Shown: positions 21,635-35,794, counted from the stretch's first letter. The stretch is 64,000 nucleotides of DNA from Adiantum capillus-veneris (GCA_014529385.2 CM043957.1:85813881-85877880); one strand, 5' to 3'. Translations and numbers: made by a program. Notes: a model not told the origin generated them from the letters alone.

Positions 21635-23227
21635 TGTAATAGAATTTGCCTATTCAATTTGAGAGTAGCGGAATTTAATGAGAGTACTTTCAAGAAATGA
21701 TTTTGTGAGCATAGCGGGTAGACATAATTGAAGATAGCAACATAATTATAGCAATTAGTTAACTTGGCATGGACAATACTTTTGCAAGAGAGAGAATTTA
21801 GAGAACATGACAACAGTTGAGGCCGGATTTATGTGGAGCCGGTCCCCCCTCCAATAGGCATTTGTATTATGATTTCTCCCATAGAGAGAGACTTGTTACA
21901 ATACATTCTTTGTGTTCCTTGTGACCTAGGTGAAGCAATGAAGATGGAAAGCTTTATGCATCACCATCATAGCATAACCTAAACTTGAAGAAAGCTTTAA
22001 CTATACCAAGCCTCAGTCCCAAGACCTCAAACACCTTCGAAGGTGGAGAGAGCTAGCAGGGAATGAGGGTAGGGAAGAGGAAGAAGAAACATTTCATACG
22101 AGAAAGAGCTAGTTCCTCACTTATCATAACTCTTGTGCTAGAATACATAATAGCATAGTAATGAAGAAGAAATAGATGGCAAGTTCAAGCATTGAAGCAT
22201 GGCTCTTGGATGGATTTGCACTCCATAGCCAAGAGTGTTGGTGTAGGCTCTCAACCACTACTTGCTCGGAGAAGGAGAGGGAGCTCTTGCACTTTGCATA
22301 GTACACAATGAGAGTGTTTGTGAGTGTGTGTGGGTGAGTATACCCCCTAAGCACCCCCTAGCTTGCTTGGGTCGACCCCCCCTTGTAGCTCATGCTTGAA
22401 GCTCATTGGACCCCTCCAGGCCTAGCCAATCACAAGCAGGAGCCATTACAAGCAACATGGGTAGCCCTGGGACAAGTGTCCCCCTTTCCCCTTTGAGAGA
22501 GAGGACTTGATAAATGCAAAATCAATTAATTAAATATCCTAAATTATCATTGGACCCCTTGGGTGGCCAACCAATAGGCTTCAGGCACACCATGAGGGCA
22601 ACATGGGGAGGAACTTGACAAGTGTCCTTGTTGCCTCTTCAAGCTGGGGCTTCCCTTGTGTGTGTGTGTGTGTGTTCTCTCTCATCTCCCCCCCCTTGTA
22701 GGCTCGCCCCCCTCCTTGTAGGGATATTTTTGACTTTGGATGAGCAAGCCCCTTAGTCATCAAGCATGACTAAGCACTTGGAGTAGGGGGTGTTCCCACA
22801 AGCATCTCAGGCAAGCTTCTCAAGGCACCTCAAGCACCTTAATCATGCACCAAGTCAAACACCTCAAGCATGGAGCCAGTCAAGCACCTCAAGCAGGACA
22901 AGCACCTCAAGCACGACAAGCACCTCGAGCTTGGGCCGGGTTCCCACCTCAAGCTCAGCCCTAGCTTACCTAAGGTCAAAGGACTTTTACACACATTATT
23001 GGAGGTCTTCAATGAAGCTAACCCTAAGGTCTTATGCTCCATTGGTTAGCCTTGCTCTTAATAGACCATCTCCCATTTGGGCCCCTTTACTATTGGCCCC
23101 GTGTTGAGATAGATCTATAAGCACATATCTATATCTTAACACTTGTTCCCATTTATTCTCCCACATTAAGTGATCAATTTAATATGAGAAAATCATTTGG
23201 GTTGGTTAGATATTAGATTTTATGACA
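21635..23227 (-). repeat. 3' LTR of LTR-2
   Basis: 1,593 bp; on the - strand it starts TGTCATAAAATCTAATATC and ends ...AATTCTATTACA. It contains a (TG)n run near 22659, a G/C homopolymer-rich patch and a minisatellite built on AAGCACCTC (22800-22930). The last 104 bases on the left (21635-21738) differ completely from the 5' LTR. Confidence 0.92.
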
Positions 23228-23242
23228 TTACCTCTCTCTTGA
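23228..23242 (-). promoter_or_regulatory. Polypurine tract of LTR-2
   Basis: On the - strand AAGAGAGAGG followed by TAA lies directly upstream of the TG that opens the 3' LTR, the position where plus-strand DNA synthesis starts. Confidence 0.7.
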
Positions 23243-23653
23243 AATCATAGTCGTCCTCGACTATGAGGTAGAAGAGATAAAGCCTTAGTCATTAGTCAAT
23301 CGTACTTAGCGGGTAGAGGATCCCTTTTTTACCCTACGACATCTTTCCAAGATGGATGACTAATCCATTTGGTGCTTGGGAGACATAGCTGCCGCAAGCA
23401 TGTCTGCTCTTTAGTCCATTTCATTCTCCCAAAGTAGAGTGACAAATTCTACTTGGTGTTTGAGAGACGTCGTCATCAAAAACATGATTCTAAGCATGCA
23501 TACTTGTTAAATTTGTGCACAATTAAAAAGAGGATTAGTCTTATAAGACAAAAACATGAGTCATTTATAAGAGAGTTGTACATTTGCTTACTCTAATGTA
23601 GCATTGTAAGCATTGACAAGGTTCATACTATCCTTAAGTTGTACTCCTTGCAT

Positions 23654-25020
23654 CTATTTAGCATCTTCAAAAGGATAATTTTTGAACTTAATAAGATACC
23701 GTCGGATTATCTTACCATGTCGTAGTACCTTGTCTTCATGCCGAAGGACAGCTTCGGGTTGTAGCACCTCTTCTTGGTGTTCAATTTTGGGAGGATCTTC
23801 AATAATTGGTTCAATTGGTGGCTCTCCTTTGTAGGGCTTAAGTAGGCTTACATGAAAGGCATTGTGTATAAGCCAATGGTTGGGCAACTTGAGTTGATAA
23901 GCCGTCTCATTGATAGGCTTCAAGATTTGGAGAGGACCATAGTATCTTTTTGCTAGTTTAGCATAATACTTTTGATGGCCCGTAGGATTTTTGCCCGTCG
24001 TTTGCCTTAATCGAGCCTTAGGAAACTTGAGTAAGACCCAATCATTTTCGTTGAACATTAAGGCTCTTCTGTGCTTATCAGGAACAGCTTTTTGCCTTTG
24101 TTGAGAGATGGCTATAGCCTCCCTAATCTTTTGAAAAGATTCTTGTAGGTCATGGCTATATTCATCGGCGGCGAAGATCTTCCCATGTACTTTGAGTAGC
24201 AAGGGACTTTTAAGTCTTCCCTCTATGATCTCGAAAGATGCTTTCCCGGTAGAAGTATGGACAGTACTATTGTAGGCATACTCTACTAGAGTTAAATACT
24301 TTTCCCATTGTGAGCGTTGATCTACTTCGGTAACATATGTCTTGAGTAGATCGAGTATCGTAAGATTGGCTATCTCACTTTGGCCATCCGTTTGTGGGTG
24401 ATAGGCCGAAGAGAAATTCAATCTTGTTCCTAGATTTTCAAAGAGACGTTTCCAGAAATTACTGGTCATTCTAGGATCTCTATCTGACACGATAGATGTG
24501 GGTAATCCATGGTGCTTGAAAATCTGAGATATGAAGAGTTGCCATTTGATGTGCCTTAATAGTCTTTTTGACAGGAATAAAATGTGCTTGCTTGCTAAAC
24601 CTGTCGACTATTGTCCATATTCATGTATTCCCATGGATAGACTTGGGTAGTCCAAAGATGAAATCCATGGATATACTCTCCCATGGTGAATTTGGAATAG
24701 GCAATGGCTAGAGTAATCCAGGTTGCTTCCCTCTATCATACTTGGTCTTTTGGCATACTACACATTTTGAAACATACTCTTGTATGTCCACTTTCATGGT
24801 AGGTCAAGAAATACGTCTCTACTCCTTGGAGAGTAGGTTGAATATCTCTATGCACTGCATATGGAGGAGCATGGGATTCATACATAACCTTCTCACGAAG
24901 AGAATGGGTAACACATAGCCTATTGCCGTGGAGCAGATAACCATCCTGCAAGGTGAATGGTTCCTCTTTCTTCCCCAAAGCAAGGGCTGACATTATGTCC
25001 CCAATAGGTAGTGCTTCCAT
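23654..25020 (-). pseudogene. pol: LTR-2 integrase with chromodomain
   Basis: On the - strand an H2C2 zinc finger (HAPPYAVH ... CFKMCSMPK) begins near 24875. The core shows SMDFIFGLPK near 24650 (first Asp), SDRDPRMTSNFW near 24485 (second Asp) and HPQTDGQSEIAN (Glu). The C-terminal part has YYGPLQILKPINETAYQL and HNAFHVSLLKPY. A chromodomain follows, LRHGKIIRRYLIKFKNYPFE, the module that steers chromoviruses to marked chromatin. One stop lies between the first and second Asp. The conserved Trp codon after EDAK is TAG, so the chromodomain ends early. Confidence 0.9.
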
Positions 25021-26087
25021 GTGTCTAGGGCATGTAGAACAGCTAAAAGCTCTTTGTCATAAATGCCCAAGACTCGTTCATCACTATTGAGCCTTCGGCT
25101 CTCATATGCTATGGCATGCCCTTCTTGAAGCAAAACCGCTCCATGGCAATCACCACACGCATCACATTGGACCTCAAATGGCTTTGAGAGATCCGGAAGC
25201 ACGAGGACTGGTTGGGAAGTAAGCTTCTCTTTGAGTTTTTCAAAAGCATTTTGCTCCTTAGCAATCCATACAAACTTAACGTTCTTCTTTGTTAAGTCGT
25301 GTAGTGGTCCTGCTACTTGAGAGAATTTTGCTATGAAGCATCTATAGTATGCACACATACCAATAAAGCTTCTTAGCTCATGTAGATTCCTTGGGTTAGG
25401 CCATGATTTTATTACCTCTAACTTTGATGGATCCATACGAATACCATCGTGAGAGATAATATGACCTAGATATTGAATCTCTTGAAGGAAGAATTCACTT
25501 TTCTTTTGGTTGAGAAAAAGTTTGTTCTCCCTCAAAGCTTGAAAAATCACTTGGAGATGTTGCTTATGTTCCTCCAAAGACTTGGAGTAGATGATGATAT
25601 CATCAAAGAACACCCCAGTGAATTTACGATACGGTCTAAAAATTTTCTCCATGAGACGATTGAAAGTAGCTGGTGCATTAGTCAAGCCAAAAGGCATGAC
25701 TAGATATTCATAAATACCAAATGTTGTGCGAAACGCGGTCTTTAGGATATCTTCATCCACTATCCTTATTTGATGATAGCCACTCTTAAGGTCAATCCTA
25801 CTGAAGTAGGTAGAGCCTTGTAGCTTATCAAACAGAACTTCTACCCGAGGCACGGGAAATCTGTTTTTGATAGTGATATGGTTTAGTGCTCGATAGTCCA
25901 CACACATACGGTATGTACCATCTTTCTTTTGCACTAAAAGAACTGGAGAACAAAAGGGAGAGGAACTAGGCCTCACCATCCCTTTGTCTACCAATTCTTG
26001 TACTTGCCTCATAATCTCCTCTTGTTGAGCTTGTGAGACTCGATAAGGAGGTTTGTTAAGCGGGGAGCTCAATACGATGGTCATCAT
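24993..26087 (-). pseudogene. pol: LTR-2 reverse transcriptase with truncated RNase H
   Basis: RT blocks are well kept: PYRVSQAQQEEI, MCVDYRALNHIT, IDLKSGYHQIRI, MPFGLTNAPATFNRLM, catalytic VFFDDIIIYS, then YLGHIISHDGIRMDPSK. The RNase H domain starts (FEVQCDACGDCHGAVLLQ ... ELLAVLHALDTWKHYLLGT), but the middle and end that normally follow (the TDH and ADALSR blocks) are absent. The sequence jumps to the region just before the integrase zinc finger near 25020. This is an internal deletion, not a frameshift. The frame overlaps the end of gag-protease by about 30 bases; related elements usually have one continuous frame here. Confidence 0.9.
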
Positions 26088-28107
26088 CCCCTCGTTTTAG
26101 AAATAGATCCATAGGGATATCATCGATGAACACATCTTGGAATCCTTTTAGAAAAGTAGACAAGTCTAACTCTTCTTGATTCCTATCATTTTCATTTGAT
26201 GAAACATTATTAGCTTTTAGAGACTCTTTGACATAAATCATGTACGTAGAAACTGAGCTCTTCATTGATTTATCAAAAGAAAGAGGATTTACAAGTGGAA
26301 TAGTGCGACCACGCTCACTAGCATCTATATACATGTTCTTTCCCCTGTAGGTGAAGTAAATTCTCCTTTCAGGGAACTTCATGTTGGCAGCCATGCGATC
26401 AAACCATGGTGCCCCTAGGATAATATCCTGATGTTGGAGAGGAGAGATGAAGAAGTCTTCTTTGTCGACATAGCTTTGGACATGAAGCCTCAACTTCCCA
26501 ATCAAGGGAGTAACGGAGGCTTGTTGTCCCTTGAAAGCTGCATCAGCTGTTACTATACCTCCCATCTCAAAAGCTTGAATGTCCAACTTGGTGGCCAACT
26601 CTATTGATATGAAGTTGAGAGTAGAGCCAAGGTCAAACAAGATGAAGGCATCATGCTCTCTTACCTTTCCCCAAGCATAGGAGAGTGATGATCCTTTGCA
26701 ATGAGCATCCTCTTTTGGAGCTTTGATGGTGGAAGCCCTAGGAGTCTCATTGCGAGTATTCTTCTTGGGGCAAGAACGATAGCCATGTCCTTGCTCCCCA
26801 CACTTGAAACATTTATGGTCCTTGCGAAAAGCTTGAAGCTCTTCAAGAGAGAGTTTGTTTTTACCTTTGTAAACTCCCTTCTCCTTGGACAGATTGTTGT
26901 TGTTGTTATTGTTGTAGTTGGAAGTGCCTTGGGAATTATTTTGTGATTTGGATTTCCCCTTTCTATCATTTTTATCTTTGTTTTCCATGGGCTTGACATT
27001 ACGTCTAGCCCCTTGATGGAAATTGATGCGTGAAGCAACCATGGTGTGATCAATTACTTCGGTAATAGTACCAGGCTGTTGAGAGTTGATGTATTCGGCC
27101 ATCTCTTCAGGTAATCCCGCACAGAATTGCTGTCTTTGCTCGGCAAAGTCTATCTTTTGAAAGACAGTAGCTTTGAGATGTAAATCCCAAAACTTGTCTA
27201 CATACTTGTTGATAGACTCATGAGAGAGAAGCTTCAAGCCGCGCCATTCGGTAAGAACTTTATCTTTAGTATCGCTTGGAAGAAATTGCTTCATGATGGA
27301 AACTCGTAGAGTTTTCCATGTCTTTGGGGCTTCTCCATTGCCACGAAGGCTAGCCCACCATTGACGAGCTGATTTTTGGAAGTGCATAGCTACATGGCGT
27401 AGCTTGGAGGACTCTGTGAAGCCCTCGTCCCCAAAGGCCGCATCAAATTGCTGGATGAAGGCCAACACTTTGTCGGTAGAACCAAAGGTGCCATCCTTGG
27501 TGAGAAAAGAGATACTCTTTCCTCCCTCCTTGAACTTCTTTAGCTTTTGTGACCTTCGCCATTCAGGAAATGATTTGCGATGTCCTCCCCTCTTGTATTC
27601 TCTAGGAGAATAGCCATAACTTTCATCGGAAGAGAAGGAAGGTGAAGAAGAAGGAGAAGAGGGTGACCTCTTCCTAGCCCTTTTCTTCCTTTGTTTCCTC
27701 TCTTGCCTTTCAGAGTGATGAGGAGAAGGACTATAGGTTGCTCTTTTCCTCTTGGGAGGAGTAGGCGATCGTCTAAATCGCCGTCTTCGTGGAGCCACCT
27801 CTTCAGAAGAACTTAGACTTTCATTGCTTTCTTTCTCTTTGGATTCCTCCTCTCGAATGGGAGAGAGTCTTCTTTTGGGGGTCTCTTCAAAAGGCCTCCT
27901 AAGCTCTCTCTCCTCTGGGAGAGGAAGGGAAATTCCATAAGCACGAAGTTGTTGAGTAACTTGGGCTTGCAAAGCAGGGTTGCCCATAGCTTGCTGCAAC
28001 CTAGCGACGAGATAATTCACAAACATGGGAGCACCATCATTAGCACCTTCATGTGCAAAATCAAAGCTATCAATGTTCATTCTACTCTCTTGATTATTGT
28101 CAGCCAT
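26056..28107 (-). CDS. gag: LTR-2 gag-protease
   Basis: 683 codons from an ATG at 28107. The N-terminal third is highly charged (a long Arg/Ser-rich segment, residues about 65-190). The retrotransposon gag capsid region spans about residues 215-370 (ARQWWASLRG, PSDTKDKVLTEW). A single zinc knuckle CFKCGEQGHGYRSC lies near residue 430. The aspartic protease starts with FILFDLGSTLNFIS near residue 485, with Asp-Leu-Gly in place of Asp-Ser/Thr-Gly, and has IILGAPWFDR. The frame ends after HRIELPA, just where RT should continue, because of a probable small frameshift. This is the largest intact reading frame in the window. Confidence 0.92.
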   Translation of the reverse strand: MADNNQESRMNIDSFDFAHEGANDGAPMFVNYLVARLQQAMGNPALQAQVTQQLRAYGISLPLPEERELRRPFEETPKRRLSPIREEESKEKESNESLSSSEEVAPRRRRFRRSPTPPKRKRATYSPSPHHSERQERKQRKKRARKRSPSSPSSSPSFSSDESYGYSPREYKRGGHRKSFPEWRRSQKLKKFKEGGKSISFLTKDGTFGSTDKVLAFIQQFDAAFGDEGFTESSKLRHVAMHFQKSARQWWASLRGNGEAPKTWKTLRVSIMKQFLPSDTKDKVLTEWRGLKLLSHESINKYVDKFWDLHLKATVFQKIDFAEQRQQFCAGLPEEMAEYINSQQPGTITEVIDHTMVASRINFHQGARRNVKPMENKDKNDRKGKSKSQNNSQGTSNYNNNNNNNLSKEKGVYKGKNKLSLEELQAFRKDHKCFKCGEQGHGYRSCPKKNTRNETPRASTIKAPKEDAHCKGSSLSYAWGKVREHDAFILFDLGSTLNFISIELATKLDIQAFEMGGIVTADAAFKGQQASVTPLIGKLRLHVQSYVDKEDFFISPLQHQDIILGAPWFDRMAANMKFPERRIYFTYRGKNMYIDASERGRTIPLVNPLSFDKSMKSSVSTYMIYVKESLKANNVSSNENDRNQEELDLSTFLKGFQDVFIDDIPMDLFLKRGDDDHRIELPA

Positions 28108-28502
28108 GTTAACAAAATTTATGTTTATACTTAGTGTATGCTTTGGCAGTTCAAAACCTTAGTTGCCACTCCTCTTAGCCTTTGAAAATCAGCTCTTAAG
28201 TATCTACACCCACGGCTCAAAGTGGTTAATTATAGAGAGTAGAGGAGTAGGTCTAACATAGCAGAGTTGCCAAGGGCTAGCTCCTTTCGAACTTCTTATG
28301 TCTCAATAATGGTAAAGCCGTAGGCAAGTCTAAAATGACTCCATTATTAAGTCCAAACCTCCCGAGGTATGCACGATCCCCCACATAGTGGGCTTAACAA
28401 AACCGATATTAGATCCTAGTTCCACTTACTCTATTATAATCAACAACATCAACCATTTATAGGCTACTTAAGGACCTCTCTTCTTAAGCAAGAAAAGAGA
28501 AA
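28108..28502 (-). other. LTR-2 untranslated leader
   Basis: Non-coding sequence between the PBS and gag. The stretch 28456-28520 (leader plus PBS) has a second copy at about 28532-28596, inside the end of the 5' LTR, with a 76-bp period. Confidence 0.75.
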
Positions 28503-28520
28503 CCAAATGCTCTAATACCA
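28503..28520 (-). promoter_or_regulatory. Primer binding site of LTR-2
   Basis: On the - strand TGGTATTAGAGCATTTGG begins one base after the LTR end. It matches the initiator-tRNA-Met type (TGGTATCAGAGC) with one change. A duplicate lies at 28579-28596. Confidence 0.85.
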
Positions 28521-28521
28521 A

Positions 28522-30135
28522 TGTAATGGAATTTATAGGCTACTTAAGGACCTCTCTTCTTAAGCAAGAAAAGAGAAACCAAATGCTCTAATACCAAGTT
28601 AACATAATTATAGCAATTAGTTAACTTGGCATGGACAATACTTTTGCAAGAGAGAGAATTTAGAGAACATGACAACAGTTGAGGACCGGATTTATGTGGA
28701 GCCGGTCCCCCCTCCAATAGGCATTTGTATTATGATTTCTCCCATAAAGAGAGACTTGTTACAATACATTCTTTGTGTTCCTTGTGACCTAGGTGAAGCA
28801 ATGAAGATGGAAAGCTTCATGCATCACCATCATAGCATAACCTAAACTTGAAGAAAGCTTTAACTATACCAAGCCTCAGTCCCAAGACCTCAAACACCTT
28901 CGAAGGTGGAGAGAGCTAGCAGGGAATGAGGGTAGGGAAGAGGAAGAAGAAACATTTCATACGAGAAAGAGCTAGTTCCTCACTTATCATAACTCTTGTG
29001 CTAGAATACATAATAGCATAGTAATGAAGAAGAAATAGATGGCAAGTTCAAGCATTGAAGCATGGCTCTTGGATGGATTTGCACTCCATAGCCAAGAGTG
29101 TTGGTGTAGGCTCTCAACCACTACTTGCTTGGAGAAGGAGAGGGAGCTCTTGCACTTTGCATAGTACACAATGAGAGTGTTTGTGAGTGTGTGTGGGTGA
29201 GTATACCCCCTAAGCACCCCCTAGCTTGCTTGGGTCGACCCTCCCTTGTAGCTCATGCTTGAAGCTCATTGGACCCCTCCAGGCCTAGCCAATCACAAGC
29301 AGGAGCCATTACAAGCAACATGGGTAGCCTTGGGACAAGTGTCCCCCTTTCCCCTTTGAGAGAGAGGACTTGATAAATGCAAAATCAATTAATTAAATAT
29401 CCTAAATTATCATTGGACCCCTTGGGTGGCCAACCAATAGGCTTCAGGCACACCATGAGGGCAACATGGGGAGGAACTTGACAAGTGTCCTTGTTGCCTC
29501 TTCAAGCTGGGGCTTCCCTTGTGTGTGTGTGTGTGTGTGTGTTCTCTCTCATCCCCCCCCCCCTTGTAGGCTCGCCCCCCTCCTTGTAGGGATATTTTTG
29601 ACTTTGGATGAGCAAGCCCCTTAGTCATCAAGCATGACTAAGCACTTGGAGTAGGGGGTGTTCCCACAAGCATCTCAGGCAAGCTTCTCAAGTCACCTCA
29701 AGCACCTTAATCATGCACCAAGTCAAGCACCTCAAGCATGGAGCCAGTCAAGCACCTCAAGCATCTTAATCAAGCACCTCAAGCATGACAAGCACCTCAA
29801 GGAGGACAAGCACCTCAAACACGACAAGCACCTCGAGCTTGGGCCGGGTTCCCACCTCAAGCTCAGCCCTAGGTTACCTAAGGTCAAAGGACTTTTACAC
29901 ACATTATTGGAGGTCTTCAATGAAGCTAACCCTAAGGTCGTATGCTCCATTGGTTAGCCTTGCTCTTGATAGACCATCTCCCATTTGAGCCCCTTTACTA
30001 TTGGCCCCGTGTTGAGATAGATCTATAAGCACATATCTATATCTTAACACTTGTTCCCATTTATTCTCCCACATTAAGTGATCAATTTAATATGGGAAAA
30101 TCATTTGGGTTGGTTAGATATTAGATTTTATGACA
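28522..30135 (-). repeat. 5' LTR of LTR-2, with a rearranged end
   Basis: 1,614 bp; on the - strand TGTCATAAAATC to ...AATTCCATTACA. From 28601 to 30135 it is nearly identical to 21739-23227, with small differences in the (TG)n run and two or three extra AAGCACCTC units. Its last stretch (28522-28600) is not LTR sequence but a copy of the element's leader and PBS. Confidence 0.92.
28579..28629. repeat. Second PBS copy and 10-bp inverted repeat in the 5' LTR of LTR-2
   Basis: The duplicated PBS (28579-28596) runs into CCAAGTTAAC (28594-28603), which is the perfect inverse of GTTAACTTGG (28620-28629), with a 16-base loop. The other LTR has only the right arm. The structure marks the rearrangement junction. 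Confidence 0.8.
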
Positions 30136-30211
30136 GCACCTCAAAAAAAACTATCTAGTCAACCCGTCTTCTCAGGGACAAGAAGGCACTATCCAAGCCA
30201 ACCACTGCGTC

Positions 30212-32465
30212 ATGCATGAGGCATCAGACCCTTGCCCCACTACCTCGACCTTCTTCACATCTAGTATAGTGGAGAGAGCTATCCGACGCCTACAACATGG
30301 CCGTTCAACGGACCACACCAGCCTACAGGGTGAGCACCTGATCTATGTCGTGGACAACCCTCTCCCCCCTGATAGCACGTCTCTTCAATCGAGCCTTGGT
30401 TGAGAAACTACCAGAGAAGTGGACTATGCACACCATCGGTGCCTATCCACAAAGCTGGAGACACCCTAGACCCAGAGAACTACAGGACTATCATGATCGG
30501 TCAAACATTGGCCAAACTGTATGGGGAAATTCTTGAGACAGAGCTTCGCACATATACAGAGGCATCTGGTCTACGAGCAACAAAGACAAGCGGACGCGCT
30601 TTCTCGACTATCGACCACATCTTCGGGCTTCGGTGTGGAGCAAAGGCATGGAAGAGGAGGCTCTATTGTTGCTTTTTGGATTTCCGCAACGCCTACAATA
30701 CTTTCCCGAGAGAGAGACTCTTTCAGTGACTTCAGGAGCTACAGATACCATCGGAGATGATATGGGCCATTCATTCTCTATATGCACAAGTCACACGTAG
30801 AGTACAATGCTCAGGTGGACTATCAAATCCCATTGCTAGCACCATTGGTGTGAAGCAAGGCTGCCCCCTATCCCCCACTCGTTTTGGTCTCTACATGGAT
30901 GAGATATCAGACTACATTCTACAAACAGGGGGAGAGGGATCAGACCTGGCAGGTACACCACTCCATATTATGCTTTATGTTAATGACATTATTTCGGTTT
31001 TTAAGACATAGGAGGGTTTACAAGCCACCCACGAGCTCTGGATGATTTTTGCTTAGATAGAGGGCTCACATTGAACCTTGGCAAGACAAAGGTCATCATC
31101 TTCCATACTTCCAGGATGGTCAAGGGCAGAGCAGTGCTTACCACAATAGGAGGATAGGTAGAGGTAGTGGACTCATATGGATACTTGGGGGTGAATATTA
31201 CTAGCACTTCTCGCAGATTCTCCATGGCCCAGGCACCAGAGATCGACTTACATGAGGATATGCAGCGCTGGCCACTCTAGAGCGCAAATGTCACCGGCCC
31301 ACTTCTAGGAACCCCGCACCAAGAGGTGGCTCTTTGATACCTTGGTCACACCTGCTATGATGTATGTTGCAGCACTATGGGCGCCACGGCTATCAGCATC
31401 TCTATCGACACAAATAAAGCAATCACAGATCATTATGATTTCACGTTCACTTCACAACAAACCCTCAGTTCCACATGACATTATCAGAGCAGAGCTAGCT
31501 ACACCACCGATGCTAGTGAAGGTCTTATTTTAGACAATCTGCTCCATCCAGCACAAAGAGACCATCACAGGAGGTCGGTCGCACTGATGGATAGGGAGAC
31601 ATGGAGAAGCCTCTAGTCTCTATGATCTCACCGCTTATTAGAGCCAAGGCTTCAGTACCACATGACATTATTCGAGTAGAGCTAGCTGCCCCCCCCCCGG
31701 CCCAAGATCAGTGTCCTTTTTACACTGCTTGTGGGACCTCCCCACAGACAGATATGCCCGCCTAGCACTTGAGTCCTCTCGACAGTTAGCTTTGAGCTTT
31801 GCAAGGAGACACAAACATGCTGGTATAGGGAGATGACATCATGGTTTCAGGTACATGGGTTCAGCATGGAAAGATTGCCCCCCTTCCAATAATAATTGCA
31901 TGCACCATCTCTGACTTTTACACAGTTCGAGATCACCAGGCTCATCCGCCAAGACCTGACTCGGCTAGATACTAGGAGGACTTGGATACAACCGGCACAG
32001 GAGTTGGGCACGAAGATGACTTTCTATAGAGAGCATCTTCTCCAGCTTACTGAGGATGGTTTTGTGACGAGGCCCAGATACATGGACACCCACTTATCTC
32101 ATTGGATACGATGTGCTATTGGCCAGATACACACATCTTCACACCAGCTTCGGATCGAGAAAGTACCAGATGCCAGGACATGTTCCCTATGTCACATGGA
32201 GCCTGAGACAGAGTTGCACTACACATGCCATTGCCCAATTTACTATGAGATACGAGGCCGCTTTCACTGCCTGTTCAAAGAGGGCTTTGGACCACTCTCT
32301 AGAGTCATGGGGTATGAGGATCAGAGATGTCTGGGTCTACTTTTGCTCGAGCTGCGCACACACAGAGAGAGCCTGAAGAGAGGAGAGGCTAGCCAGTCTC
32401 AGAGACAAATCACAGACTTCTCTAGAGTGGACACTGGGCAGCCAGAGGAGTTGCTACCACAGTAG
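30212..32465 (+). pseudogene. A3 ORF2 remnants (RT and C-terminal domain)
   Basis: The RT pieces are NYRTIMIGQTLAKLYGEI (near 30480), CCFLDFRNAYNTFP (near 30666) and TIGVKQGCPLSPTRFGLY (near 30843). The catalytic box is YVND at 30976-30987, so the first catalytic Asp is Asn. The C-terminal part, 31896-32465, is open and includes CSLCHMEPETELHYTCHCP then YYEIRGRFHCLF, the family Cys/His motif. Many stops and frame changes lie between. Confidence 0.85.
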
Positions 32466-32953
32466 AGCTCACATTCTCCTCACACCAGAGGCACGTTGAT
32501 CGATTGAGCGACGGAGCTAGGGAGATCTGGACACCCACGACTACGGAGGACTACACAGCATTGACGGAGGCTACACAGAGGATTCAGATCACTTTGGCCC
32601 GACATGCACGACGCCGGTCAGATTATTAACCATGGAGGAGATTGATGAGATCCGCCAGCGACCGATGATGGATCTCCTATGATTTAACTCTTTTGAGGAT
32701 TGTACACCCTACTCATCTTGTATCAGCCTTTGTACCAGCTCTCACCCATTATATTCCCACACGCACACCCACATTGTGTTGTATTAGCCCCCAATCACGC
32801 CTTTCACCCCCCTCCTCATATCCTACACAGTTCGAGCTAGCTGCTTAGTTCACATCTAGCAGTTAAGATTTTAGTTTTTCACTTTACTTCATTTTATTTT
32901 TGTACCCAGACATTGAAGTAGATCCACCAAGATTGTATGAATTTGGTCTCTTC

Positions 32954-32966
32954 GGTCATTTTGGCC
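32954..32966 (+). promoter_or_regulatory. A3 tail hairpin
   Basis: GGTCA-TTT-TGGCC, a 5-bp stem with one G-U pair, in the context GGTCTCTTCGGTCATTTTGG and followed by AATATAACATTTCATTT. It occupies the same position as in the other A copies. Confidence 0.6.
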
Positions 32967-32997
32967 TTTTGAAAACGTTTAATATAACATTTCATTT

Positions 32998-32998
<1 letters not shown>

Positions 32999-33069
<71 letters not shown>
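32999..33069. repeat. (CT)n microsatellite joining A3 to A4
   Basis: About 71 bp of pure CT. A3 ends into it and A4 begins at 33070, in the same orientation. Confidence 0.97.

Positions 33070-35794
<2,725 letters not shown>

Larger units (their letters stand above)
21635..30135 (-). mobile_element. LTR-2: Ty3/gypsy chromovirus inserted in B1
   Basis: 8,501 bp on the - strand, flanked by GCACC (21630-21634 and 30136-30140). The LTRs are about 1.6 kb. The order on the - strand is 5' LTR, PBS, gag-protease, RT, integrase with chromodomain, polypurine tract, 3' LTR. The shared parts of the two LTRs are almost identical, so it is the youngest insertion seen here. Yet the RNase H is partly deleted and there are stops in integrase and the chromodomain. 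It was probably moved by proteins from another copy. Confidence 0.93.
17053..30158 (-). mobile_element. LINE family B copy 1 (B1), interrupted by LTR-2 and an unknown insert
   Basis: A plant L1-type LINE on the - strand. Its 3' end (17053) abuts the TC run of the solo A tail. From 3' to 5' there is a 3' UTR, zf-RVT, the C-terminal ORF2 part, an unrelated insert (about 18983-20530), RT to 21634, LTR-2, and then about 18 bases of B sequence (30141-30158) after the second GCACC. At 30159 it joins A3 without a microsatellite. B1 is 5'-truncated near the start of the RT and has no ORF1 or endonuclease. Confidence 0.85.
30159..32998 (+). mobile_element. LINE family A copy 3 (A3), chimeric
   Basis: A 5'-truncated family A copy joined at its left to the truncated end of B1. 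The first part (30159 to about 31545) belongs to a divergent subfamily. From about 31550 the sequence is close to A6/A7 and repeats a segment already passed (VPHDIIRAELA occurs at about 31470 and again as VPHDIIRVELA at about 31655). A3 is therefore a fusion of two partial copies. It ends with the family hairpin and a TC tract. Confidence 0.82.

Noticed and set aside
22800-22930. CRISPR-like short repeats (AAGCACCTC)
   Set aside because: Units are short, unevenly spaced and part of an LTR minisatellite; the genome is eukaryotic.
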